This document shows positions 9,046-19,500 of a stretch of DNA of 64,000 nucleotides, one piece after another. Both the position numbers and the translations under genes were made by a program. Numbering within the stretch: the stretch's first letter is position 1; the number at the start of each line of letters is the position of its first letter. A model generated the notes under the pieces. It saw only the letters and a list, made by a program, of their open reading frames with translations, made no database searches and was not told the origin of the DNA. Origin of the DNA: Erwinia sp. ErVv1 (GTDB taxonomy: Bacteria > Pseudomonadota > Gammaproteobacteria > Enterobacterales > Enterobacteriaceae); NCBI RefSeq assembly GCF_900068895.1, contig NZ_CDPK01000009.1, forward strand, positions 4,756-68,755, given 5' to 3'.

Positions 9046-9890
9046 CAACCTTCCTCCCCGGCAGGTGCCAGCTGGTAACCTGCGGGATCGACCTGATACT
9101 GCTGCAACAACATGCGCAACTGCTGCTCTATCCACGGGCAAAAAACCAACAGCAGCTGCTGCTGCTCTGCAATGCAATCATCCGGATGGATCGCCCAGTT
9201 CACCGCCCTGCGGCACAGGTCGGCCTGCTGTGGGTATTGACGGCAGAAGACCTGGCAGCACAACGACAGATCGCGCGTATAGCAACGCTGTTGCTCCATC
9301 GTCAGTTCGAAAGCGGCGCGTACCACCGCTTTCATTATCCACTCACACAACAGCCGCGGTTTTTCCTGCCACTCTGGCTGGTTCAGGCGCTGCCGGTACT
9401 CCTCCATTCGCTGCGTCAGCCACAGCGCCTCCCCCATAATGGCGACGCCGGGTCGATAGGACGCCAGTTGAGAGGCATAATCATAGCCGTACAGTAGCAG
9501 CGACTGCGTTTTGATAAAAAACGACCACACGCCGAGGTAGTTACCCATCACCTCTTTTTCCTGACAGCAGGTGAATTCAAGTTCGGTTAATCCTGGCAAT
9601 AACTGGCTTAACTCCGCTGCCAGGAGATCATCTGCAGTCAGCGGTTTTATCGAGCTTCCATCCTCCAGCACCGCGAAGGCATCAAGATCGGAAAGTCCCG
9701 GCACCCGAGTGCCGCGGGCGACAGACCCGCGTAAATACACCGCGCGCAGCGTCTGTGGAAACCACTGCTGAAACGCGCTGACCAGCCGCGCGCCGAACGT
9801 GGCGGGAAAGTGGTGCGCCGAAGTGTCATTGACAATAAATCCCTGCTCGTCCAAGGGAAAAAAGCGTCCCGGAATATCAGCCTGCGTCAT
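9045..9890 (-). CDS. Nucleotidyltransferase-domain protein (possible self-resistance enzyme)
   Basis: 281 aa. The N-terminal third carries a pol-beta-type nucleotidyltransferase signature: R-G-S-V-A-R-G, then D-L-D nine or so residues later (around residues 54-70), the metal-binding pattern of aminoglycoside O-adenylyltransferases and MNT-type enzymes. The remainder is helical and Gln/Leu-rich, similar in layout to ANT-type proteins. Such enzymes transfer AMP to a small molecule or protein. In this operon I infer either modification of the product for self-protection or adenylylation during biosynthesis. It is coupled by ATGA to the upstream gene and TGATG to the MFS gene. Confidence 0.8.
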   Translation of the reverse strand: MTQADIPGRFFPLDEQGFIVNDTSAHHFPATFGARLVSAFQQWFPQTLRAVYLRGSVARGTRVPGLSDLDAFAVLEDGSSIKPLTADDLLAAELSQLLPGLTELEFTCCQEKEVMGNYLGVWSFFIKTQSLLLYGYDYASQLASYRPGVAIMGEALWLTQRMEEYRQRLNQPEWQEKPRLLCEWIMKAVVRAAFELTMEQQRCYTRDLSLCCQVFCRQYPQQADLCRRAVNWAIHPDDCIAEQQQLLLVFCPWIEQQLRMLLQQYQVDPAGYQLAPAGEEG

Positions 9891-10303
9891 GATTTGTTAG
9901 CCTCCATCGCCTGGTTATCCAGTTTGCTGAAGGTGGCCATCACCGTCTGCGTTGCCGCGATCGCCGCTGGCCAGCCATTGAATAACGCGCTGAGTTCCAC
10001 CGTGCTCAATACCTGCTTACGCTGCCAACCCTGTTTTAAAGCGGCTGCGGCGCAAAACTCCAGCAGGTCTGGCGGAGTGCCAGCAGTGCAGGCCAGCGCC
10101 AGAGACAATAAGGTGCGCGTTTTCTCATCTACCACCTGATCGGGGCGGAAATAATCGCCAAAATCTTCCAGAAAATGCTGTTTGAATTCTGGTGCCTGTA
10201 GGCGCATGCCGTGTAACAGCCCGTAAGGGTTTCCCAGCGGCTGATCAAGATGTTCAATCGCCTGCAATCCACGCGCCAGACGGTTAGGTTGTGTATCACT
10301 CAT
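9887..10303 (-). CDS. Carboxymuconolactone decarboxylase-like (AhpD-fold) protein
   Basis: 138 aa. The sequence D-E-K-T-R-T-L-L-S-L-A-L-A-C-T-A-G-T followed by the helical block EFCAAAALKQGWQRKQVLSTVE fits the CMD/AhpD helical fold. The usual redox pair C-x-x-C is not present: there is a single Cys in ALACTAG and one in EFCAAA. Thus a peroxidase role is doubtful. Family members include decarboxylases and lactone-forming enzymes, as well as many of unknown function in natural-product operons. It overlaps its neighbours by ATGA at both ends. Confidence 0.8.
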   Translation of the reverse strand: MSDTQPNRLARGLQAIEHLDQPLGNPYGLLHGMRLQAPEFKQHFLEDFGDYFRPDQVVDEKTRTLLSLALACTAGTPPDLLEFCAAAALKQGWQRKQVLSTVELSALFNGWPAAIAATQTVMATFSKLDNQAMEANKS

Positions 10304-13300
10304 GAAGGATCCCTTTGTTTCTGCGGTGTTGCACGCCGCTCACGTGCCTGAGAAAATGCCGCGCGGCGACGCGCAGCATTAACATTCACTTCAGGCGATG
10401 GGACGGCGGTGGGTGTTTTTATCGTGACAAACTGGCTTAGCGCCCGAATAGTGGGGTGGGCAAAAAGATCGACCACCGCCAGCGGCTCCCCCAAAGCGTG
10501 GCCGATGCGTTCGCTGGCCTGAACCATCATCAACGAGTTGGCACCCATCTCGAAAAAGTTGGTTTCGCAGTCCGGCACTGTGGGTAACTCAAGCAGTTGT
10601 TGCCATACTTGGGCAATCGTCTGTTCGAGGGAATTCAACGTTTCCGTCTTCCTCTGTAACTGCTGCGGCAATTGCTGCGGCAGACGGCGGCGGTCAACTT
10701 TGCCGCTGGCGGTGAGCGGTAATTCGGGTAATAGCGTGAAGCAGGAAGGCACCATATAAGCAGGCAGTTTTGCCATCAGCGCTTGTTTCACCGCTTCGGC
10801 CTGTACCGCGCCAGGTGCACTTTCAGCGATCCATGCTGCGAGAACCGGGTTACGCTCATCACCCACCACCGTTACCGCACAATGGCGGATCTCAGGCAGT
10901 TGCCCAAGACAGGCATCAATTTCTCCCAGCTCAATACGATTGCCACGCAGCTTGACCTGAAAATCAATACGCCCAAAGAACGCCAGCACACCATCACTGC
11001 GCCAGCGGCCGAGATCGCCACTGCGGTAGAAACGTTGCCGCGTCCCATCAGGCAGAGTGCGTGAGACAAAGGCGTGTGGCGAACGCTGCCCCAGATATCC
11101 CGGCGAAAGCCCAGGTCCGGCAATGCAAATCTCACCTACTGCCCCCTGCGGTAACACCAGGCCTTCTTCATCCATAATCAACAGTTGGGTATTCGGGTTA
11201 GCGATACCAAGCGGGACGGTCAGCGCATTCTCATCCTGAGTTGTCGCTATGTGCGTTGCGCTGGTCATCGTCGCTTCAGTGGGCCCATACTGATTGATAA
11301 TGGTCAGATGGCTGCCGAAAGCTCTCCATGCGGCCGTCAGATCGTCACCGCGCAGGCGTTCACCGTTCAGCATCAGCACCCGCAGAGAGAGCACCCGCTG
11401 CTGCTCCACCAGCAAGGCGCGCAGCAGAGTGGGCACCATGGACAGAATATGGCTGACCCGTTGTTCTGCGATCAACGCCAGAATACGTGCAGGATGCGTG
11501 GCCGTGGCATCATCTGGCAGGATAGCCGCAGCACCACTCGCCAGCGTGGCAAACTGATCGCGTACTGACGGGTCGAAGCTAAATGACGTCAGTTGTAGTA
11601 CCCGGTCACCCTCGCCCAGCGCCAGGCGGCGAATGAGGAAAAGTAAATCGTGCGCCACACCGCCATGACGTACCGGCACTCCTTTCGGTATACCACTAGA
11701 GCCTGAGGTATACATCAGATAACAGCACTGCTGCGCATCAACATGCCGCTCCACCGCGTTAACAGGCTGCCCCTGTGCCAGCGTCAGCAGACGCTGCTCA
11801 TCAATATGCTGAGCTGGCTGCGCTTGTTCGCGTACCAGCAATTGCCGCTCAGCAGGCCAGTGCGGATCGACAGGCAAATATATCCCCCCCGCTTTCAGCA
11901 CGCCGTAGAGCACGGCGACGCGGGCGCTGCTACGCGGCAGGCAGACTGAGACGCACTCCCCCGAAGCCAGCCCTGAAGCAATTAAACCGTGCGCCAGCTG
12001 GTTTGCCCAGGCATCAAGTTCGGCATAACTCAGTTCTCTGCCTTCCCACACCAGCGCCGTTGCCCGTGGCGTAAGCTCCACCTGGGCTTCAAACAGACCA
12101 TGCAATGTCTGAGAGGTGGGCAGCGAAGGATCGTAATCAACCATTTCCCGCTGCTGAGCACTGAACTCTGCGGCAGAGAGCAGACTCAGGGTGTTGGCCG
12201 CTGCACCAGGTGACTTCAGCATCGCGCTGACCAGCTGTTGCCATGCCTGTGCCAGCCGTGCAATGGTTTTTTCGCCATATAGCGACTGGCGGTAAGCGAT
12301 ATAGCCGCCAAACGCAGCGCCCTGAGTCTGAAAATGTACGTTCAGATCATACTTCGCCTGCTGCGACAACGCAGGACATGCGGTTATTGTCAGCCCCGAC
12401 AGGCTGAACTCATCCAGGCTGACCGGATCTTCCACTATCTGGATCTGAAACAGCGGCGACTGCTGGATATTGCGCAGCGGATTCACCGCCTCGACGATCT
12501 CCTCAAACGGCAGCGCGGAGCCGGACATCGCCTGATCGAATGCCGTCGCGACGCGTCTGATCAGCTGTTCCAGCGGTAAGGAGCCATCGCAGTGTACGCG
12601 CAGTGGAATAGTGTTAAGCAATGGCCCGATCACCGCAGCGCTGTCAGGATCATCCCGCAGTGCAACTGGGATGCCAAGGACCAGATCCTGCTGACGGCTG
12701 TAGCGTTGCAGCAGGATAAACCAGCTACTTAACAGCAGAACAAAAGGAGTCATGCCCCACTGGCGTGCTTGCTGCCGCAGCTGATGCCACTGTGCAGGCG
12801 CTAATGACAGCGCCTGCATCCCGGCATCCTGAGTATCGTCGCTGTCGGGCAGCGCGTCCGCCGGAAAACGCGAGGTTTGCGGCGCGTCCGCCAGCCAGCT
12901 TTTCCAGCGCTCGCGCAGCAAGGGATAGCTGGCTTTGCGCTGCTGCTCCAGCCATGCGAACTGCGGAGCCATTTCTGCTGGCAGCAAGCCCTGCCAGGCG
13001 AGCTGGAGATCGTGCAGTAATATCGGCAGCGACAAACCATCGGCAGCGATATGGTGCAGATTCACCAGCAGATAATGACGTGCTGGTGCCGTCTGCACCA
13101 GGGCGAAACGAATGAAGCGGTCGCACGCCAAATCAAGCGGCTGAGTATGGAATTGCTGGCGGAAGGCGGGAAACTCCGCTTCATCTATCTGATACTCTTC
13201 TGCCACTATCGGGCCGTCATCGGCATCCAGCTGATAATGAGGGCCTTGTGAATATTCAATTAAACGGCTGCCAATAATAGCGTGCCGCACCGCCAGCGCA

Positions 13301-16300
13301 GTCAACGCCTGTTGCAGCCGGGAGGTATCCAGCTCGCCGTCGAGACACCACGTCGCAGACATGGAATAATTACTGCTCGCGCCATGCATCCGCCACAGGA
13401 ACCATAACCGTTGTTGCATTGCACTCAACGGATAGGCGGCATGAGGATCGTGATTGTTGCGCGGATCGCTATACGTTTGCCCGGCCGGCAGCAGTGCAAG
13501 CGCGGCAGCAAAATCTGCCAGGCGCGGGTGTTGCATCAATAATCCGGTGGAAGCGGCGATACCCAGCTGACGGCGGATCTGGCGTACCACTTCCATCGCC
13601 AGCAACGAGTGTCCGCCTGATGCGAAGAAATCAGCTTCGCGATGATTAATCGGACAATCCAGCAATATCTGCCAGATTTCTGCGATGTGGCGCTCCAGAT
13701 CGTTGTTTAACGTGCCTGTCACAGTAGTAATGTCAGGTAGCGGTAAGGAGTGCGGCAACGCATTGCGGTCAATTTTTCCACTGCGGGTCAGCGGCATCGC
13801 GGCAAGTGGCACATAGCGTGCCGGCACCTGATAATGCGGCAGTCGCAGTGCCAGCGCATCGTGCAGTTGGGCTTCAGTCAGCCCGGACCTGGCACTACAG
13901 TAAAATGCCGCCAGCAGCGCATGTCCCCACGCATCTTCGCGTAACACCACCGCCACTTCATCCACCCACCCGGTAGCCAGCAACGCAGCTTCAATCTCTT
14001 CAATTTCAATGCGATAGCCATTAATCTTAATTTGCCGATCGCTGCGTCCCAGGTAGTAAAGATTGCCATCTTCACGTAAAACAGCCCGGTCGCCGGTTAA
14101 ATAGCGCCGCTGGTTAACGCCCGCCCCTCCTGACAAGAACTGACGTGCGGTAATATCGGGACGCTGGTGATATCCCAGACCAACACTGTCGCCGTCAATC
14201 ATCAGTTCACCGCTTACCCCTGCGGGCAAAAGCTGACCATGCTGATCCACGACCGAAAGCAGCGCTCCCGGAATAGCCCGCCCCAGCGGGACGGGTTCTT
14301 GTTGCTGCGTTAGTGGATACTCCAGCAGATGCCAGGCAACAACATCGGCGCACTCTGTAGGACCATAGCTGTTGATAAAACGGCATGCCGTTGGCCTGGA
14401 CTGCTGCCACTGCCGCAGCGGCGCCAGCAGCACAGGTTCACCGCCCAGCACCACATGATGCAAGCTGTCAAGTGCAGCGTATTCCTGCTCACGAGCTTCC
14501 TGTAACAGTGAGATAAACGCGGTAGGCGTGCAGTTTATCACCGTGACCTGATGCTTAACGATGGCCTCCAGTATCGCCAGAGGATCGAACCGATCCATAC
14601 AGGGAAAGAGCACCTGTCCGCCACACATTAACGGCGCAAAAAGATTTTTCTGGGTTAAATCAAATGACGGATTACTGATCACCAGCGCGCGCATCGCTTC
14701 ACCGCCAACGGCCTGTTGATACCATGCCAGCAGACGTGCCACACCGGCATGGTGTACAACCGCTGCTTTTGGCCTTCCGCTGGAGCCGGAAGTAAATATC
14801 AGCCAGGCGGGATTTATTGGTTGCGCCTCCCGGGGCTGCCATTGGTCAAGAATTTCGCCCGTCGGCATGGTCTGCTCATCAATCACCAATGCCAGGCCAG
14901 CGTCAGCCATCATATCCTCCAGGCGCGCTGCGGGCTGCTGGCGGTCGAGCGGCACATAGGCGCTACCCGCAGCAAAAACGCCCAACGTTGCCGCCAGCGA
15001 GTCAGGCCCGGCAGGCAGGCAAATACCTACCGTCGATCCCGGTTGTACCCCCTGCTGATGCAACCATTGTGCAACCCTGCCCACTTTTGCCCACAGCTGC
15101 GCATACGACCAGGACTCGCTTCCCCGGGCAACAGCAACAGCCTGCGGCATTTCCCTGACCTGCCGCGCAATCTGCTCCAGCGGACCTACAGGGGATGACG
15201 GCATCGGTACGACACCCAGCGTCTTCTGCAAGCGGAAGGTCTGCAAAGCAGCATCGGGAGAGTCGGCGATTTGCGCCAGCAGATAAATATAGGCCTCGGC
15301 CATAACCGCGACATCCTGCGCCGCCAGGGCGCCGTGGCGATACTCGAACAGGCACTGCGGCTGCACACCTGGCACCACGGTCAGCATCAAATCAAACTTG
15401 GCCTGCTGAGGCAAATATCGCAGCACGCTGGCATCAATCCCTGCCAGCACCAGTTGATCCGCTGCATCGCTTTCCAGGCTAAACATAATATTGCTGGCTG
15501 CATGAGGATAACGTGTATGCAGATTGTGATAAGAAGCGTGGCTGTGAATAAGACTTTCCTGCGCCTGACGGGCCAGCATCAGCACTAACTCACGCAGCGT
15601 TTGTGTCGGCTGCATGGCAGCTCTACTGTAAAGGGTGTTGACCAGAAATCCGACGCGCCGGGCATCCGCAGTGACATTACGATTGGCATACGGAGTCAAC
15701 ACCACAATATCGTTTTTTGCATAATATTTGGCCAGCAATAACTGGAATGCCGCATTCATCCAGTGGTGCAGGCTGACGCCGCTGCGCTCTGCCAACGCCG
15801 TCAGGCGTGACCACAGCGCCGGGTTCACCGACCGGGCTAAATGACCGGCCAGCGGCTGTCCGACTGCGGGCGCAAACGAGATCGGTTCTGCGGCATCCTG
15901 TAACAGCGTTTCCCACCAGGCATCCGCTTGTTGGGTATCCACTGCCGGACGGTAAACCGGCAGGCTTTCTATTGCAGGCAGATCGCCCTGATAACGTTTA
16001 GCAACGTTATTCAGCACTATCCCGAGACTCCAGCCATCAATAACACTGTGATGAAACACCAGCAGCAGCACATGACGATGTTCTGCTACACGCAGTAATT
16101 GCACACGCAGCGGCAGATCATTAGCCAGATCAAATACCGGCGCGGCCAGCTGATTTAGCCACTGATGTGGCATACCGGAAGGGGCTGGTTGCACATCAAT
16201 AGCTGGCAATCCCTGACCGGAGCGCTGCCGTAAGCCCTGTTCGCTTTCCACCAGCCGCATACGTAAGGCGGGATGCTGTGCGATTTCATCATGCAGCGCC

Positions 16301-16599
16301 TGACAAAATAACGCCGCATCCAGCACGCCAATCAGTTCAAGCCCCAGCGCCAGATGATAAGCATCTCCACCGTGCTGCTGCTGCCACAGCCATAGCCGGG
16401 TCTGGCCATCGCTGGCCGGAATGTTTTCCCCCTCACCACTCAATAATTGCAGCAGTGCGGACCTGTGCTGTTGCAATTGCGCTTTCAGCGCTTCATCGAG
16501 CGCACCTTTCGCTGCCCGTACCCGAAGTTGACCATCATCATACTGGAGAGTTATCCCCAGCGACGTTAATCGCTCATAGAGCGCCAGTGCGGTACTCAT
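10300..16599 (-). CDS. Two-module nonribosomal peptide synthetase (TubC-C-A-T-C-A-T)
   Basis: 2099 aa. Order: TubC-type N-terminal docking domain (1-55), C (HHSVIDG), A (TSGSSGRPK), T (GGHSL), C (HHIAADG), A (TSGSSGIPK), T (MGANSL), and a basic C-terminal tail. There is no epimerase and no thioesterase. By-eye alignment to GrsA gives code D-L-K-N-V-G-S-D-V for A1 and D-P-R-S-M-N-Q-M-T for A2. I cannot assign either; the Arg at position 239 of A2 is unusual and could fit an acidic or non-standard substrate. The docking domain should accept a chain from an upstream protein with an acidic C-terminal tail, either the FAAL synthetase or the PKS. The chain must be released by a separate protein. 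Confidence 0.95.
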   Translation of the reverse strand: MSTALALYERLTSLGITLQYDDGQLRVRAAKGALDEALKAQLQQHRSALLQLLSGEGENIPASDGQTRLWLWQQQHGGDAYHLALGLELIGVLDAALFCQALHDEIAQHPALRMRLVESEQGLRQRSGQGLPAIDVQPAPSGMPHQWLNQLAAPVFDLANDLPLRVQLLRVAEHRHVLLLVFHHSVIDGWSLGIVLNNVAKRYQGDLPAIESLPVYRPAVDTQQADAWWETLLQDAAEPISFAPAVGQPLAGHLARSVNPALWSRLTALAERSGVSLHHWMNAAFQLLLAKYYAKNDIVVLTPYANRNVTADARRVGFLVNTLYSRAAMQPTQTLRELVLMLARQAQESLIHSHASYHNLHTRYPHAASNIMFSLESDAADQLVLAGIDASVLRYLPQQAKFDLMLTVVPGVQPQCLFEYRHGALAAQDVAVMAEAYIYLLAQIADSPDAALQTFRLQKTLGVVPMPSSPVGPLEQIARQVREMPQAVAVARGSESWSYAQLWAKVGRVAQWLHQQGVQPGSTVGICLPAGPDSLAATLGVFAAGSAYVPLDRQQPAARLEDMMADAGLALVIDEQTMPTGEILDQWQPREAQPINPAWLIFTSGSSGRPKAAVVHHAGVARLLAWYQQAVGGEAMRALVISNPSFDLTQKNLFAPLMCGGQVLFPCMDRFDPLAILEAIVKHQVTVINCTPTAFISLLQEAREQEYAALDSLHHVVLGGEPVLLAPLRQWQQSRPTACRFINSYGPTECADVVAWHLLEYPLTQQQEPVPLGRAIPGALLSVVDQHGQLLPAGVSGELMIDGDSVGLGYHQRPDITARQFLSGGAGVNQRRYLTGDRAVLREDGNLYYLGRSDRQIKINGYRIEIEEIEAALLATGWVDEVAVVLREDAWGHALLAAFYCSARSGLTEAQLHDALALRLPHYQVPARYVPLAAMPLTRSGKIDRNALPHSLPLPDITTVTGTLNNDLERHIAEIWQILLDCPINHREADFFASGGHSLLAMEVVRQIRRQLGIAASTGLLMQHPRLADFAAALALLPAGQTYSDPRNNHDPHAAYPLSAMQQRLWFLWRMHGASSNYSMSATWCLDGELDTSRLQQALTALAVRHAIIGSRLIEYSQGPHYQLDADDGPIVAEEYQIDEAEFPAFRQQFHTQPLDLACDRFIRFALVQTAPARHYLLVNLHHIAADGLSLPILLHDLQLAWQGLLPAEMAPQFAWLEQQRKASYPLLRERWKSWLADAPQTSRFPADALPDSDDTQDAGMQALSLAPAQWHQLRQQARQWGMTPFVLLLSSWFILLQRYSRQQDLVLGIPVALRDDPDSAAVIGPLLNTIPLRVHCDGSLPLEQLIRRVATAFDQAMSGSALPFEEIVEAVNPLRNIQQSPLFQIQIVEDPVSLDEFSLSGLTITACPALSQQAKYDLNVHFQTQGAAFGGYIAYRQSLYGEKTIARLAQAWQQLVSAMLKSPGAAANTLSLLSAAEFSAQQREMVDYDPSLPTSQTLHGLFEAQVELTPRATALVWEGRELSYAELDAWANQLAHGLIASGLASGECVSVCLPRSSARVAVLYGVLKAGGIYLPVDPHWPAERQLLVREQAQPAQHIDEQRLLTLAQGQPVNAVERHVDAQQCCYLMYTSGSSGIPKGVPVRHGGVAHDLLFLIRRLALGEGDRVLQLTSFSFDPSVRDQFATLASGAAAILPDDATATHPARILALIAEQRVSHILSMVPTLLRALLVEQQRVLSLRVLMLNGERLRGDDLTAAWRAFGSHLTIINQYGPTEATMTSATHIATTQDENALTVPLGIANPNTQLLIMDEEGLVLPQGAVGEICIAGPGLSPGYLGQRSPHAFVSRTLPDGTRQRFYRSGDLGRWRSDGVLAFFGRIDFQVKLRGNRIELGEIDACLGQLPEIRHCAVTVVGDERNPVLAAWIAESAPGAVQAEAVKQALMAKLPAYMVPSCFTLLPELPLTASGKVDRRRLPQQLPQQLQRKTETLNSLEQTIAQVWQQLLELPTVPDCETNFFEMGANSLMMVQASERIGHALGEPLAVVDLFAHPTIRALSQFVTIKTPTAVPSPEVNVNAARRRAAFSQARERRATPQKQRDPS

Positions 16600-19500
16600 A
16601 ACGAAATTTCCTCTATGTCGTCGCAGGATTGAGCCTGTTGCACCCAGTCAGCCAGTGCATCAGCCTGTTCGCCAAAGACCCGGTGATTCAGCAGTAAGGT
16701 CAGAGGAACATCAATATTCAGAATGCGGCTGAGCTGTTGGCACAGTTGCACGGCGAGCAGAGAATTGCCCCCCAAGCTGATAAAATGCGCCTCGCGATCC
16801 TGTGGGCGCTGCCCCAGAACCTGCTGCCAGATATCCGCCAGCTGCCGCTCATCTTCACGCTGCAAGGGGCGAGACGGCGGCTCAGCGGCGGCAGGCAGCG
16901 GCAATGCGCGGCGATCAATTTTTCCATTTGGGGTTTGCGGCAATGCCGTTAAGGCCAGCCAGACACTAGGCAACATCCACTCAGGCAGCGTTTTCATCAG
17001 CTGACGACGTAATTCACTGGAACCGGGATCCTCTCCAGTCGCAACATACCAGGCGGCAAGCTGTTTCTGCCCGGCGACGTTCTCCACCACATTGACCACC
17101 GCCTGCTGAATACCAGGCAGGCGCAGCAGGCAACGCTCAACCTCCCCCGTTTCAATGCGGTAACCGTTCAGTTTGATCTGATGGTCCAGACGGCCCAGAT
17201 AGACTAAGCGTCCATCCGCCTGGCGGCGGACCCGATCTCCGGTACGATAGGCTCGACTCTCCAGGTGGCTCAGCGCGGCAGGTACGGTAAAGGCCGCTGC
17301 GTTAAGCTCGGGACGTTGCAGGTAGCCTTGCGACAATTTCTCCCCGGCAAGCCATAATTCTCCCTGCATGTTGTGCGCTACAGGCTGCTGGAAGCGATCC
17401 AGCACATATAACCGGGTACCCGGTAACGGTAGGCCTATGGTTTCGTCCCCTCCGGCATAGCGCCGGGCACAGGTGGAATAGACGGTGTCCTCAGTTGGGC
17501 CATACAGATCCAGCAGGCGCGGCAGCGCGACCTGGCTTAACAGCCGATCAACCAGCGCCTGGCGGAAAGGCTCGCCGGCCACCAGCGCGACCTGAGTCTG
17601 GGCGGGAAACACGCCAGCCTGCAACAGAGCCTCGATGGCGGAGGGCACAGTATTCACCAGAGAAACCTCACGCGGGTGCCCGGCCAGATCGAGAATACGT
17701 TCAACGATTACGCAGCACGTACCGAGGCAAAGTGGAACAAAGAACTCAAATACGGATAAATCAAAGCAGATGGATGTTGATGCCAGCACGCGCTCGCGCT
17801 CGGTGTCACTCAGAGATGCCTGCGCCCAGTTCAGCAGTGCTGAAATATTACGCTGCGTCACCTGTACGCCTTTTGGTCTGCCGGTAGAGCCGGAGGTGTA
17901 AAGCACATAGGCGATAGCATCAAGACTGACTGCCGCCAGCGGGCACGTAACCTCCGGCCGAAGATCGGCTGGAGAAATAACATGGCGTTCGGGGAATAAT
18001 GCTGGGTCACGCGCCATGATTATTCGGCACTGGCTGTCTTCCATCATCATCGCCAGCCTGTCTGGCGGATAACTCAGGTCCAGCGGTACGTAACAGGCAC
18101 CCGCTGCCTGGATCGCCAGCATTGCAGCGGGGAGATGGCGGTCGCGCGTCATTGCCAGGCCAATGCGCTCTCCAGGCTGGACTTGCTGATGTTGTAATAA
18201 CGCGGCATATCCCTGCGCCAGCCTCTGAAGCTGAGCGTAACTGCATGCTCCTTTGTCATCCTCGACCGCAATAGCCTCGGGGGACAACGTCACCTGATGA
18301 GTGAAGCGGGTAATGACATCTTCGTGATGCTGAACGGAAACCTGCGGGCAGGTCAGCAGGCCCATTTCCGCTTGCTCGGCCAGTGACAGGTAGCAAATCT
18401 GACCGATGGCACTATCTGGCCGCATTAGCGCTTCATCTAGCCAGTGCTGTAAATGCCCCAGCAGACGCTGAGCGCTGTGGCTGTCGCACAGCTGCGGATC
18501 AAACTCCAGCTCCAGCACGATCTGCTGTGATGATGGAAATGCCAGCAGCGAGAACGAACTTTGCGCCGCAGTAGCGGGGATATAAGGCGGGCATTCCTCT
18601 GTTTCACTCTGACAGGCGAACACGGCATGGTAGAGCCTGACACGCTGTGGCTGATGCCGCCGCACCTGCTCGAGTAACGAAAGATAAGGCAGAAAGCGAT
18701 GACGGAGCAGCAAATGAGTTTGTGCGCCCACTTGCTCAATCAGTGTCTTAAACGTGGTGTCATCATCGAAGTGCAACACAAGTGGTAAAATATTGACCGC
18801 ATTCGTCAGGCAGCGGGCCTGCAGAGGCGCACGCACGGAAACGGGAACGCCAAGCGCCAGCCGCGTTTCACCACTGTAGCGCGCCAGCAGAGCAGAGAAT
18901 GCAGCAGCTAACAGCACATGCAGCGTCACCCCGGCCTGCCGGGCATAATGCTTTAATGCCCGGGTCTCAGTAGCAGCCAGCGTATGGCGAACGCTCGCCA
19001 GCGCCGCCGGTTGAGCCGGTTTTACCAGATTAAAATCTTGGTGCTCTGGCGTGGCACACAGGGCCGCCAGCCAGTCAGCCTCAGCCTGCATATCGGGACG
19101 CGCGCTACTGTGCAGGCTTGCGGGCAATAGCGGTATATTACTGGCTGCCGCTGGGCACCTTTCTCCAGCCAGCAACTGCCGCAAATCATGCAGCAATATC
19201 TGCGCGGCAGTATGATCAATGATCATATGATGCACCGCTATAGCCAGTTGTCTGCCCTGCCCCTGCTCCATCTGCAGGGCGCAACGCCAGGGTACACTGG
19301 TCGTCAAATCAAAAGGCCGCGCACGAAAGTCAAACAGCCATGATGATCGTTGCGCTGCCGTCCAGTCGGAAACGTCCACGCATTCTAGCATCAGCTGCGC
19401 TCCGCCTGTCCAGCCAGATCCTGTTAGCGTTGCCGCCAGCTGTGGGTGCGCTGCGCTGAGTCGCATTAATATCTGCTGCACCTGTTCAGCCGTGTGGCCT

